The position numbers and the translations under genes were made by a program. A DNA stretch of 64,000 nucleotides from Bacteroidales bacterium (GTDB lineage Bacteria > Bacteroidota > Bacteroidia > Bacteroidales > JAADGE01), in contig JAIORQ010000075.1 in assembly GCA_021108035.1 (NCBI GenBank), positions 17,630-81,629 on the forward strand, in the 5' to 3' direction. Below the pieces are notes generated by a model. That model did not search any database. It saw nothing but the letters and a program-made list of their open reading frames with translations, and was not told where the DNA came from. How positions within the stretch are numbered: the first letter of the stretch is position 1; every line of letters starts with the position of its first letter. Below are positions 33,255-41,506 of this stretch, piece after piece.

Positions 33255-34148
33255 TTAAAATTTAACAGAAAATCCAATTCCTAATACTTCTTTCAGTTGC
33301 CTTGTTTTACTTACATCAATATCATAAATGAGTTGTGTGCTGATATTTGCAGTTATAAATTTGTTAACTTTCATTGCTAAAAGTACTTCCCAATTTACAT
33401 CAATTTTATTAAATTCAGGTTCATCTAAATAATTTAAGAAAAAATCTAATTTTGTATTAAAACTAACATTTTTAAAAATCTCTTTGGAATAAGCTGTTTT
33501 TATATAGCCCCCGAATTCATTTCTGATGTTTTTCGTACTGTCAACACCAAAGGCACCTGTGTCTGCAAGTTTTTGATTGTTAACAAAAGTTGTTTTTGAC
33601 GTTACCGGAGCAATAAAAACTGATAAATCTTTATTTGGTTTGTAATCAATACCTAATGCAGTAAGCAAATACCCCGGTGCCATAAATGAGGATATAACAG
33701 TAGAATCATCAGGATATTCAAACCCGTCAGCAAATTGAGTTTTAAAATTAACTAATGCGGCATAATAAATTTTATCTGTAGCTTTTAATCCGAGTTTAGT
33801 TGCAAAATCAAGCTTATCATCTGTTTTTAAATTACTTACATTATCATCTTTCCCTTGTCTTTGAAAGCCGTATCCGAGATCAAGAGTATTATCCCAAGTT
33901 AAAATATTTTTTTTATAGTTTGCAAATAAACCTCCCAACGCATTAACGGAAAAAGAGTTAATACCTCCTGCAGCCCAATTTGAAAAACTTGCCTGCCCAA
34001 AAGTCAAAGAAAATATTCCCCCTTTTTCCCAACCGTCAGTTGTATCACTGCTTACAGTTTTTAAACCGTCTTCTTTATCGGTTATTTGAGCAAAGCCGAG
34101 GTTGAATGTAAATAAAATAACAGCAATAATTGTGATCTTTTTTTTCAT
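33255..34148 (-). CDS. DUF3078 outer-membrane-like protein
   Basis: 297 residues from ATG at 34148, where a signal peptide (KKKITIIAVILFTFNLGFAQ) begins. The frame is open to 34301 but that extension would overlap the CDF gene and bury the signal peptide. DUF3078 hallmarks: WEKGGIFSLTFGQASFSNWAAGG (split over about 33-55) and repeated amphipathic strands ending in an aromatic/Phe C-terminus (IGFSVKF), as in outer-membrane barrels. Function is unknown. A TATATTTG element at 34186-34193 provides its own promoter. Confidence 0.83.
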   Translation of the reverse strand: MKKKITIIAVILFTFNLGFAQITDKEDGLKTVSSDTTDGWEKGGIFSLTFGQASFSNWAAGGINSFSVNALGGLFANYKKNILTWDNTLDLGYGFQRQGKDDNVSNLKTDDKLDFATKLGLKATDKIYYAALVNFKTQFADGFEYPDDSTVISSFMAPGYLLTALGIDYKPNKDLSVFIAPVTSKTTFVNNQKLADTGAFGVDSTKNIRNEFGGYIKTAYSKEIFKNVSFNTKLDFFLNYLDEPEFNKIDVNWEVLLAMKVNKFITANISTQLIYDIDVSKTRQLKEVLGIGFSVKF

Positions 34149-34185
34149 AATAATAATTTTTAGTTTATAAATTAATATTAAGATG

Positions 34186-34193
34186 CAAATATA
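34186..34193 (-). promoter_or_regulatory. Bacteroidota -7 element for the DUF3078 gene
   Basis: TATATTTG on the minus strand, just after the CDF gene stop and 38 bp upstream of the chosen ATG; it supports the short start. Confidence 0.55.
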
Positions 34194-34194
34194 T

Positions 34195-35094
34195 TTAAAT
34201 ATTATCATCTCCCAAATAAACTTTTTCATTATCAGGGTCAATATGGGTTGTAACTGAAATTTGCATTTGTTTATAGATATCTGTTTCAATTTTTGTTGCA
34301 ATATTATGTGCTTCAGAAACAGTCATATTTTCAGGAAGACAAATGTGAAAAGAAACCTCTGTATGTCTGCCGTATTTGTGCATATGAATATGGTGTAACT
34401 TAAGATCAAAGCCGGCAGAATTATTTGCCGTATCACTCAATTGTTTGATAAATACGGCATCAGGAGATTCACCGAGAACGGCACTTGCGGTTTCTTTTAA
34501 AATTGAAAATGCTGTGTGAAGAATAAATAAAGAAATAATAATGCCTAAAATCCCGTCAACAAGAGGGAAATAGGGACTTATAAAGATGCCGATTAAAATC
34601 AATACTGAAGATACGGCATCGCTTCTGTGATGCCATCCGTCAGCTTTTAATGAGATAAATCCGGTTTTTCTTGCTGTATAAAAAGCATATTGTGCTGACA
34701 ATTCTTTTATTATAATTGACACAATAATAATAACAATTGCTAATGTCCCGAACTCTGTTTGTCCGGGATCTTTCAGGTTTGCTATCGAATCAATTATGAG
34801 TTTAACCGCAACAATTACCAATAATATTCCAATTATTAAAGATGTGATAAGTTCAGCCCTTCCATGACCATACGGATGATGTTTATCAGGTGGTTTTGAA
34901 GATATTTTTATTCCGACAATTACAGCAATCGAACTGATTGAATCGCTTAGTGAATGCCATGCATCAGATATGAGAGCAATCGAACCGGAAACAATGCCTG
35001 CCCAATATTTTAAACCGAACAAAACGATGTTAACACTTATTGACAGCCAACCTTCAGAGTATGCTAATTTATTTTTATCTTTTGAATCTTTCAA
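34195..35094 (-). CDS. Cation diffusion facilitator (CDF) transporter
   Basis: 299 residues. Six membrane segments and a C-terminal cytosolic domain. The transport-site motifs are intact: SDAWHSLSDSISSI in helix 2 and ADGWHHRSDAVSSV in helix 5, each supplying Asp/His ligands. KPPDKHHPYGHGRAE lies in the loop after helix 2. It exports divalent metals such as Zn, Fe or Mn in exchange for protons; the exact metal cannot be read from sequence. The start is TTG at 35094, since no ATG precedes the conserved core. It follows the GldN-like gene by 11 bp. Confidence 0.9.
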   Translation of the reverse strand: MKDSKDKNKLAYSEGWLSISVNIVLFGLKYWAGIVSGSIALISDAWHSLSDSISSIAVIVGIKISSKPPDKHHPYGHGRAELITSLIIGILLVIVAVKLIIDSIANLKDPGQTEFGTLAIVIIIVSIIIKELSAQYAFYTARKTGFISLKADGWHHRSDAVSSVLILIGIFISPYFPLVDGILGIIISLFILHTAFSILKETASAVLGESPDAVFIKQLSDTANNSAGFDLKLHHIHMHKYGRHTEVSFHICLPENMTVSEAHNIATKIETDIYKQMQISVTTHIDPDNEKVYLGDDNI

Positions 35095-35105
35095 TATTAA
35101 GAATG

Positions 35106-36257
35106 TTAATTAAAAAATACAACAAACGGAATTATTTTTTGCGGTTTTTCTAAATTATAGTCATCTTCTTTATAGTATGTTCTGACCGGGGCAACACCCA
35201 AAACTTCTTTTTTTATTCTTAAAGTTATTTCATCTACATACCAATTTTCAATAAAAATAAAAGACTTTATTTCAGAATAATCCAATTGTCTTTCAAATAT
35301 ATTTACTGTGAATTCTCCGGTTTCAATATTTGGTGAATATATTGAATCAGTAAAAATCCCTATTCTTTTTTTGCATTTTTCAGTTTCAAGTAACTTTAGT
35401 GTATGAAAATCGAAACCTTTTCTTTTTCCGCTGATAACATCATCAATAATCAAATGCTTAAATTTTTCTTTTGTATGACTTGTCCAGTAGGCACAACCTT
35501 GTTTTTCAAGACATTCTTCCAATTGCAAACCTTGTATAATATCATCATTTATTCTGTACATTTCAAGTTCAACATTATTAATATAGTATTCATAAGTTAC
35601 TTTATTAAAGAGTTTCATTCTTTTTACAGAATTTTTCATTTCTTTTTTATTTTTATAAGGTTCAAATACAAACCAAGCAACCAACTTATACAAAGGCATT
35701 ATTTTTCCTAAATCGTCAGGCCTGAAATAATTCCTTACAGGGGAAAATGCTGTAACTTCCTTAAACATCTTAAATTTATTTTCATCAAATATCCATTTAT
35801 CATAAAATATAATACCGTTAATTTCATTTGTATCAATTTCATTCTGAATGATTGTTTCCGTAAATTCCTCAATATCCTGATCAAAAGTCATAATTGTATC
35901 GGTATATTCTCCTAATTGTTTTCTTATATCTTCCGTTGAATATTTTACAGCCGTAAGATTTTTATACAGATAGTTTTCATATGGTATATAGTCTTCAAAA
36001 ACTGCTGTTTCGGGTTTTAACAGATATTCAATTATTAACTTTTTTATATTGATTTTACTTATGTTTTTATTCTCAAAAAATAGCTTTCTGTAGAAAATAC
36101 TGTATTCATTTTCGCCTGACGTATAGTGAGAGGAATCAAAAGGAATACGATCATACATAATAAGATCTTCTTGTATTAACGCATTGTTATTTTGAGCATT
36201 AATACTTCCGACAGAAAAAATTAAAATAACAGAGAGAATTATTGGATGTTTTTTCAT
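35106..36257 (-). CDS. Secreted GldN/PorN-like repeat protein
   Basis: 383 residues with a signal peptide (1-21). Two internal repeats share the pattern (I/F)-I-F-x-(D/E)-(K/N)-W-(I/Y)-x-D-E: GIIFYDKWIFDENKFKMFKE, then FSPVRNYFRPDD, and SFIFIENWYVDEITLRIKKE, then APVRTYYKEDD. The same W-x-x-D and P-V-R-x-Y layout is seen in GldN/PorN, a periplasmic ring component of the type IX secretion system. The family call is tentative. No other gld or por genes are nearby, so it is not the canonical locus. It is likely co-transcribed with the CDF transporter. Confidence 0.45.
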   Translation of the reverse strand: MKKHPIILSVILIFSVGSINAQNNNALIQEDLIMYDRIPFDSSHYTSGENEYSIFYRKLFFENKNISKINIKKLIIEYLLKPETAVFEDYIPYENYLYKNLTAVKYSTEDIRKQLGEYTDTIMTFDQDIEEFTETIIQNEIDTNEINGIIFYDKWIFDENKFKMFKEVTAFSPVRNYFRPDDLGKIMPLYKLVAWFVFEPYKNKKEMKNSVKRMKLFNKVTYEYYINNVELEMYRINDDIIQGLQLEECLEKQGCAYWTSHTKEKFKHLIIDDVISGKRKGFDFHTLKLLETEKCKKRIGIFTDSIYSPNIETGEFTVNIFERQLDYSEIKSFIFIENWYVDEITLRIKKEVLGVAPVRTYYKEDDYNLEKPQKIIPFVVFFN

Positions 36258-36386
36258 TTGTATAAATTTATTTAGTTTTTAAAAGTGAAATATAAGACAT
36301 TTTATATTAAACACACAATATTAAATTTAAAAAAGATATTAATATATTATTATTATTATAAAAAAAGAATTAACTTTGTTGTTATT

Positions 36387-36764
36387 ATGATAAAAGAAGA
36401 AACCAAAAATACACCTTTTATTTATCTTTCTCTCGAAGAATGTAAATTTGAAATAAAAGGAAATTCATATTCAGAACAGGCTGAAAATGTTTTTATTGAT
36501 ATAATAGAATGGGTTGAAAAGGAGTTACCCAAATTGCAGTGTAAGTTAATTTGTGTCTTTGATCTGTCTGTAATAAACAGTGTTACTTACAAAAATATTT
36601 TAAGTATTTTTAAAACGATTGAAGAAAATATAAAAAAAGGAAAAGAAATTTCAATTGAATGGTATTATGAGAGTGAAGATGAAGAGAACTATGATTTAGC
36701 AAATGATATTAGTGAATTATTTGAAGTTCCGTTCAATATTATTGAAAAACATGATGAAATATAA
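36387..36764 (+). CDS. SiaC-like (DUF1987) regulatory phosphoprotein, copy 2
   Basis: 125 residues from ATG at 36387; the frame is open to 36285 but the upstream 34 residues are low-complexity and outside the domain. Domain landmarks mirror copy 1: FIYLSLEECKFEIKGNSYSE, FDLSVINSVTYKNILSIF and ISIEWYYESEDEENYD. The Thr of INSVTYKN is the best candidate for the phosphorylated residue, where copy 1 has Ser. It is the first gene of a plus-strand run with a hybrid kinase (68 bp downstream), a response-regulator phosphatase and a small Cys protein, which suggests a partner-switching output. Confidence 0.82.
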   Translation: MIKEETKNTPFIYLSLEECKFEIKGNSYSEQAENVFIDIIEWVEKELPKLQCKLICVFDLSVINSVTYKNILSIFKTIEENIKKGKEISIEWYYESEDEENYDLANDISELFEVPFNIIEKHDEI

Positions 36765-36831
36765 CAATTGAAATCAATTAAAAAATAATTGCCTTGTAAA
36801 AATCTCAAATAATTGAAATATATTAATTATT

Positions 36832-39204
36832 ATGAAAAACTTCAATTTAGTATCAAAATATATTATTGGCGGAATTGCTTTTGGTCTGTTATTTCCGTTA
36901 TTTGCCTTTATCTTTGATCTTCTCTTAAAAGATTTGTCGTTTACTTTATTAAACATTAAGCAATTGCATGTTATTAACCCGGTGCACTATATAATTGATA
37001 GTGCACCAATAGTTATTTCTGTTGTGGCATTTATTGTGGGAAGAAAAATCTATGAAAAAGAAAAAAAATCAAGATTATTTATTGAAAAACAAATAGTAGA
37101 AATTAAGAAAAAAAACAAGGATTTAGCAACCTTAGAAGCAGAATTAGTTCAAAACAGAGATGAACTTTTAGCTTTAAATGAATTTACAGAACTGCAAAAA
37201 AATGAAGCAGAGCAAAAAAACAAAGATTTAGCAACTTTAGAAACAGAATTAAGACAAAACAGAGATGAACTTTTAGCTTTAAATGAATTTACAGAGCTGC
37301 AAAAAAATGAAGCAGAGCAAAAAAATAAAAAATTAACAGCTTTAGAAGCAGAATTAGTTCAAAACAGAGATGAACTTTTAGCTTTAAATGAATTTACAGA
37401 ACTGCAAAAAAATGAAGCAGAGCAAAAAAACAAAGATTTAGCAACTTTAGAAACAGAATTAAGACAAAACAGAGATGAACTTTTAGCTTTAAATGAATTT
37501 ACAGAGCTGCAAAAAAATGAAGCAGAGCAAAAAAATAAAAAATTAACAGCTTTAGAAGCAGAATTAGTTCAAAACAGAGATGAACTTTTAGCTTTAAATG
37601 AATTTACAGAACTGCAAAAAAATGAAGCAGAGCAAAAAAACAAAGAATTAACAGCTTTAGAAACAGAATTAGTACAAAACAGAGATGAACTATTAGCTTT
37701 AAATGAATTTACAAAGCTGCAAAAAAATGAAGTAGAGCAAAAAAACAAAGAATTAGCGGAAGTACAAGAAAACTTGAAAGATGCTAAAAAAATTGCAGAA
37801 GATGCTAATAAAGCGAAAAGCGAATTTCTTGCCAATATGAGCCACGAAATTCGTACACCGCTTAATGCTATTGTCGGATTCGGTCAAATTCTGAGAAAAA
37901 GAGCTGAGAGACATGAATTGTCCCACAGTTTTAAACAACAAATTGAAAACATTACATTAGCAGGCCGAAACCTTTCTGAATTGATAAACAACATATTAGA
38001 TTTATCGAAAATTGAAGCCGGCAAAATGTCGGTTTTTACAGAACCTATAAATATTAAACAATTATTTCAGGGAATTTTCCATATAAACAAAGGAAAAGCA
38101 GCAGAAAGGGAAATTAATTTTTCTTATAATTTCGATGCTCATATTCCGCAAACAATTGAATCTGATCGCACAAAACTGAATCAAATTCTAATGAATCTCG
38201 TTGCAAATGCAATAAAATTTACTAACGAAGGTAAAGCTGTGAGAATGACAGCTAAAAAGCAAAATGATTTTCTGCTGTTTAAAATAATTGATGAAGGAAT
38301 AGGAATCCGGAAAGATAAACATGCCAATATTTTCGAGGCTTTTGAACAGGCTGATACTTCAATTACCCGAAGTTTTGGCGGAACAGGTCTCGGTTTAGCA
38401 ATCACCAAGAAAATGACAGACATTATGGGAGGTGAAATCAGTTTTGAAAGCGAAACAGGTAAAGGAACTACTTTTTTCGTGAAAGTTCCTTTGGTGAAAT
38501 CAGAACTAATCATGGAAGAAAGCAGTATAGATTTCTCGGATGTGAAATTCTCAAAAGATAATGTTGTTGTTGTTGCAGAAGACAACAAAATGAATCAGGA
38601 TCTCATTACTGACCTTTTTAAAGAAATTGATTTAACAGCAAATTTTGCCGAAAACGGTTCTGATGCAATAGAAAAAATTAAAGAATTGAAACCCGATATA
38701 ATATTAATGGATGTTCATATGCCGATTATGGACGGTAAAGAAGCAACAAAACTCATTCGTAAAATTCCTGAATTTGATAAAGTGCCGATTATTGCTTTAT
38801 CAGCCGATGCCTTTACCGAACAAAAAAAAGAAGCGCTTTCACAAGGTTTTAATTATTACCTTACAAAACCTATTGATTTTAGGGAACTTATACCAATATT
38901 AGAAAAACATTTAAAAACAGAAAAAAAACTTAAAACTGATGATTCGGAGATTAAAAAACAAGAAATAACGAATGAAGTAAAGGAAAAAATTATAAATGAA
39001 TTGAATAAAATATTAGAAATCCCTTCATATAATTACGAAGAATTTGATGACCAATTTGAAAAAATTACGAGCATTTGCAAAGCATACAATACGCAAATTC
39101 CCGATTTTATAAGAAGAATGGAAGACGCTGTTTTCTCAGAAGAAACCGAACAATTGAAAACTCTTATAGACTTGGCTAAAGAAGGATTAAAGGTCAGAGA
39201 ATGA
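36832..39204 (+). CDS. Hybrid histidine kinase with 35-residue coiled-coil repeats
   Basis: 790 residues. Two membrane spans (about 9-31 and 55-75) with a short loop are followed by six 35-residue repeats (residues 95-304). HisKA follows with His338 ([15 protein letters not shown]), then HATPase (about 445-560; [43 protein letters not shown]) and a receiver domain (about 580-700; phospho-Asp in [13 protein letters not shown], Lys in YYLTKPID). A helical tail of about 90 residues ends the protein. It has no periplasmic sensor domain, so it may sense through the membrane or the coiled coil. Downstream by 77 bp is a response-regulator PP2C, its likely target. Confidence 0.92.
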   Translation: MKNFNLVSKYIIGGIAFGLLFPLFAFIFDLLLKDLSFTLLNIKQLHVINPVHYIIDSAPIVISVVAFIVGRKIYEKEKKSRLFIEKQIVEIKKKNKDLATLEAELVQNRDELLALNEFTELQKNEAEQKNKDLATLETELRQNRDELLALNEFTELQKNEAEQKNKKLTALEAELVQNRDELLALNEFTELQKNEAEQKNKDLATLETELRQNRDELLALNEFTELQKNEAEQKNKKLTALEAELVQNRDELLALNEFTELQKNEAEQKNKELTALETELVQNRDELLALNEFTKLQKNEVEQKNKELAEVQENLKDAKKIAEDANKAKSEFLANMSHEIRTPLNAIVGFGQILRKRAERHELSHSFKQQIENITLAGRNLSELINNILDLSKIEAGKMSVFTEPINIKQLFQGIFHINKGKAAEREINFSYNFDAHIPQTIESDRTKLNQILMNLVANAIKFTNEGKAVRMTAKKQNDFLLFKIIDEGIGIRKDKHANIFEAFEQADTSITRSFGGTGLGLAITKKMTDIMGGEISFESETGKGTTFFVKVPLVKSELIMEESSIDFSDVKFSKDNVVVVAEDNKMNQDLITDLFKEIDLTANFAENGSDAIEKIKELKPDIILMDVHMPIMDGKEATKLIRKIPEFDKVPIIALSADAFTEQKKEALSQGFNYYLTKPIDFRELIPILEKHLKTEKKLKTDDSEIKKQEITNEVKEKIINELNKILEIPSYNYEEFDDQFEKITSICKAYNTQIPDFIRRMEDAVFSEETEQLKTLIDLAKEGLKVRE
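37114..37743 (+). repeat. Six in-frame 105-bp repeats inside the hybrid kinase gene
   Basis: Each unit encodes 35 residues of the type N-K-x-L-x-(T/A)-L-E-(A/T)-E-L followed by [12 protein letters not shown], exactly five heptads. Units 2-3 (37219-37428) and 4-5 (37429-37638) appear identical in DNA, so a 210-bp block was duplicated recently. A partial seventh unit (NKELAEVQ) leads into the dimerisation domain. Confidence 0.92.
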
Positions 39205-39281
39205 AATTAAAAGTTTCAAATTTGAAAAAGTTTCAAATTTCAGAATATAATAAATTATCAATACCGGAATAAATTCACAAG

Positions 39282-40544
39282 ATGGAAAGTAAAATTTTAG
39301 TAGTTGACGATGAAAAAACTATTATCCAACATGTGCGAGCATTATTAGATTCTTTCGGTTATAAAAGTGCTTATGTACACAGGGCACATATTTTAATGAA
39401 AAGACTTGAAAGTGAATTGTTTGATTTAATTCTTTTAGATATTAACATGCCCGGAATTGATGGTATTACGGGACTAAAACAGCTAAAAGAACATCCTGTG
39501 TACAAAGATATTCCTGTTATTATGATGACAGGTGACACAAGCGATAAAACTGTGGAAACCTGTTTTATTCATGGTGCTGCCGATTATATTACCAAGCCTG
39601 TTGAAGAATTGGTTCTGAAAGCAAGAGTGAAATCCGTGATTGAAAAACAGGAATATAACAGAGAAATTCAAACGCAATTATCTGAAATTCAAAAGCAAAA
39701 AGAAGAGCTGCTTGTTCAAACAGAACTTTTGGAAGAGCAAAAGGAGGACTTATTGGAAAAAAACAAAAATATTTCCGATAGTATTAATTATGCTAAAGAA
39801 ATACAAAAGACCTTATTGCCTTCTGATAATGATTTTCATAAATGTTTTTCTGATGACTACTTTATTTATTATCATCCCAAAGGAACCATAGGTGGTGATT
39901 TTTATTTCATTAACAAAGTAAATGATACAATTGTATTTGCGGTAGCAGATTGTACCGGTCACGGTGTTCCCGGAGCATTAATTACCATGTTGGGAATAAC
40001 TTTCCTTCAAGATATTACAAAAAAAAATATTGTAAATACTACAGGTAAAGTTCTTGAACTTCTCAGAAAAAGAGTCAAAGATGCCTTTAAATCATACGGC
40101 AAAGATATTCAAAACAAAAATGGTATGGACATTGCAGTTTGTGCATTAAATACTAAAACTAATATTATGCAATATTCGGGTGCTTTCAGCCCGATGCTTA
40201 TAATCAGAGATGAAGAATTCTTGGATTATAAGCCCACGAGAAATCCTATTGGCTATTATCCTGTAGAAAAAGAATTTGAAACACAGGAAATTCAATTGCA
40301 AAAAGATGATTATATTTACTTATTTTCTGACGGTTATCAGGATCAAACAGGAGGAGATAAAAATAAAAAATTTCTTAAAAGACGATTTTATGATCTTCTT
40401 TTAAAGATAAATAAATATCCAATACAAGAACAAAAGGATATTTTGGATAAAATAATGCAAAAATGGAAAGGAAATAATTCCCAAGTAGATGATATGACAA
40501 TTATGGGAATAAAATGGAATAATTATACATTTATAAATGATTAA
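39282..40544 (+). CDS. Response regulator with PP2C (SpoIIE-type) phosphatase output
   Basis: 420 residues. Receiver domain (about 1-125) with acidic pocket VVDDEK, phospho-Asp in LILLDINMPGIDG, and Thr/Lys in MMTGDT and DYITKPVEE. A coiled-coil linker (about 128-165) is rich in Gln/Glu/Lys. The PPM phosphatase domain (about 175-420) has YHPKGTIGGDFYF, VFAVADCTGHGVPGAL, MDIAVCAL, YIYLFSDGYQDQTGG and QVDDMTIMGI. Phosphorylation of the receiver should set phosphatase activity, which most likely acts on the SiaC-like protein encoded two genes upstream. No SiaB-like kinase gene is in the window. Confidence 0.92.
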   Translation: MESKILVVDDEKTIIQHVRALLDSFGYKSAYVHRAHILMKRLESELFDLILLDINMPGIDGITGLKQLKEHPVYKDIPVIMMTGDTSDKTVETCFIHGAADYITKPVEELVLKARVKSVIEKQEYNREIQTQLSEIQKQKEELLVQTELLEEQKEDLLEKNKNISDSINYAKEIQKTLLPSDNDFHKCFSDDYFIYYHPKGTIGGDFYFINKVNDTIVFAVADCTGHGVPGALITMLGITFLQDITKKNIVNTTGKVLELLRKRVKDAFKSYGKDIQNKNGMDIAVCALNTKTNIMQYSGAFSPMLIIRDEEFLDYKPTRNPIGYYPVEKEFETQEIQLQKDDYIYLFSDGYQDQTGGDKNKKFLKRRFYDLLLKINKYPIQEQKDILDKIMQKWKGNNSQVDDMTIMGIKWNNYTFIND

Positions 40545-40600
40545 AGAAAAAATAAATAAATTCAAAACAAGATATATTAATAACTGAAAATTTATAAATT

Positions 40601-40840
40601 ATGGAAGGAATATGTCCAAAGACACCTAAGTGTCCACTTTTTAATGACAATTTATTATTGATAAAAAAATCTTCGGATGTTTATAAAGCATTATATTGTA
40701 ATTCAGAGGAAAAATACAAACAATGTAAAAGATATATTGTTTCGGAAAAAATAGGTGAATGTGCTGATTTTGTTATGCCGAACAGCGCGTATACTTTAGA
40801 AGAGATAATAGAAAAAATGAAAGAACAAGGTTTGATTTAG
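40601..40840 (+). CDS. Small Cys-containing protein of a signalling operon
   Basis: 79 residues with six cysteines: C5 and C11 in CPKTPKCPLFND, then LYCNSEEKYKQCKRYIV, then GECADFVMP. The layout C-x5-C-P-(L/F)-F-N-D ... Y-C-x8-C-x-(R/K)-Y recurs in small proteins found near two-component and chemotaxis genes in several phyla. Its Cys set could bind zinc or an iron-sulfur cluster, which is an inference. The gene lies 56 bp after the response-regulator phosphatase on the same strand, so it probably belongs to the same operon as a sensor or redox accessory. Confidence 0.65.
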   Translation: MEGICPKTPKCPLFNDNLLLIKKSSDVYKALYCNSEEKYKQCKRYIVSEKIGECADFVMPNSAYTLEEIIEKMKEQGLI

Positions 40841-40971
40841 CAAATGATAAATAAAGTATACTCGGCGTTTCTTTAGGGTGAAGTTCATAAAAAAGTTTCC
40901 GGTATTGTTGAGCTTGTACGGTTTACAAAGAAATTTAATATCGTTTCTTTATGATTCTTTATGGATTCAGA

Positions 40972-41181
40972 TTAAGTTACAAAAGCCGGGTAGTAATATT
41001 GTTTTATTTTTTTAAACCATTCGTTAAAATTTATATAAGTTTCTTGAATTGATTTCGAAGTTTCATAAGTATTTCTAAACATCATTAAAAGTTCGTGTGT
41101 GTGCTGAATATCACGATATTTTTTGAATAGTATATCTGCTCTTTTATTTTGTGATTCTGTCCTGTTCTTTTTTGTTTTAAA
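40972..41181 (-). pseudogene. C-terminal remnant of an ISL3-family (ISAon1-like) transposase
   Basis: A 69-codon open stretch without a start ends at TAA (40972). Its sequence includes RTESQNKRADILFKKY and DIQHTHELLMMFRN, then NFNEWFKKIK, the C-terminal helices of ISL3/ISAon1-type DDE transposases. A stop (TAG) interrupts the frame at 41182 and the catalytic region is absent. It is a decayed insertion sequence between the signalling operon and tnaA. Confidence 0.65.
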
Positions 41182-41319
41182 CTACATATACCTGCTTCTT
41201 TAAATGTTGGTGAAACATATTTTATTCTTGTCCCTTTAGCCCGGAAATACTTTAACAACTGTTTTCCTTATGTTGTATGGTAGTGTCTCAAACAGGACAC
41301 CTGTGTTAAAAAAGTAATA

Positions 41320-41351
41320 CTTGATAAATATCGTAAAAAATTATAAATTTG
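41320..41351 (+). promoter_or_regulatory. Candidate tnaA promoter with long leader
   Basis: CTTG (41320-41323), 20 bp, then TAAATTTG (41344-41351) resembles the Bacteroidota -33/-7 pair. Transcription from here would give a 5' leader of roughly 150 nt before the tnaA ATG. Confidence 0.45.
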
Positions 41352-41506
41352 TAAAATCCAAGTTTCTTAATTATGTTTCTTTATAAATATCATATCAGTA
41401 AAAAAATGTTGTTTATATGTATTAAAAAACGTGACAGTTTTATTTAATAACTTTCCTCAACGCATTTTAATAAATACTTTAATATTTTCATTTAAATTTA
41501 ATAATT

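Larger units (their letters stand above)
40841..41506. other. Intergenic region upstream of tnaA
   Basis: 666 bp. It contains the transposase remnant (40972-41181), a short inverted-repeat-like GTGTCTCAAACAGGACAC at about 41283-41300 that could be an old IS end, a candidate tnaA promoter (41320-41351) and a leader of about 150 nt. That leader holds a 24-codon frame (41373-41447) without Trp codons. Confidence 0.5.

Noticed and set aside
33690..33710. AACAGTAGAATCAT word matching the bipartite-element end
   Set aside because: It lies inside the DUF3078 coding sequence and encodes ordinary residues (DDSTV); the match is short and most likely chance.
34149..34301. N-terminal extension of the DUF3078 frame
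   Set aside because: It overlaps the CDF gene and the promoter element and would place 51 residues before a normal signal peptide.
36285..36386. N-terminal extension of the second SiaC-like protein
   Set aside because: Low-complexity Lys/Tyr/Ile sequence outside the DUF1987 domain; the ATG at 36387 fits the domain start.
41373..41447. 24-codon frame in the tnaA leader, considered as a TnaC-like leader peptide
   Set aside because: It has no Trp codon and lacks the Trp/Pro arrangement that TnaC attenuation needs; no boxA/rut-like context was recognised.
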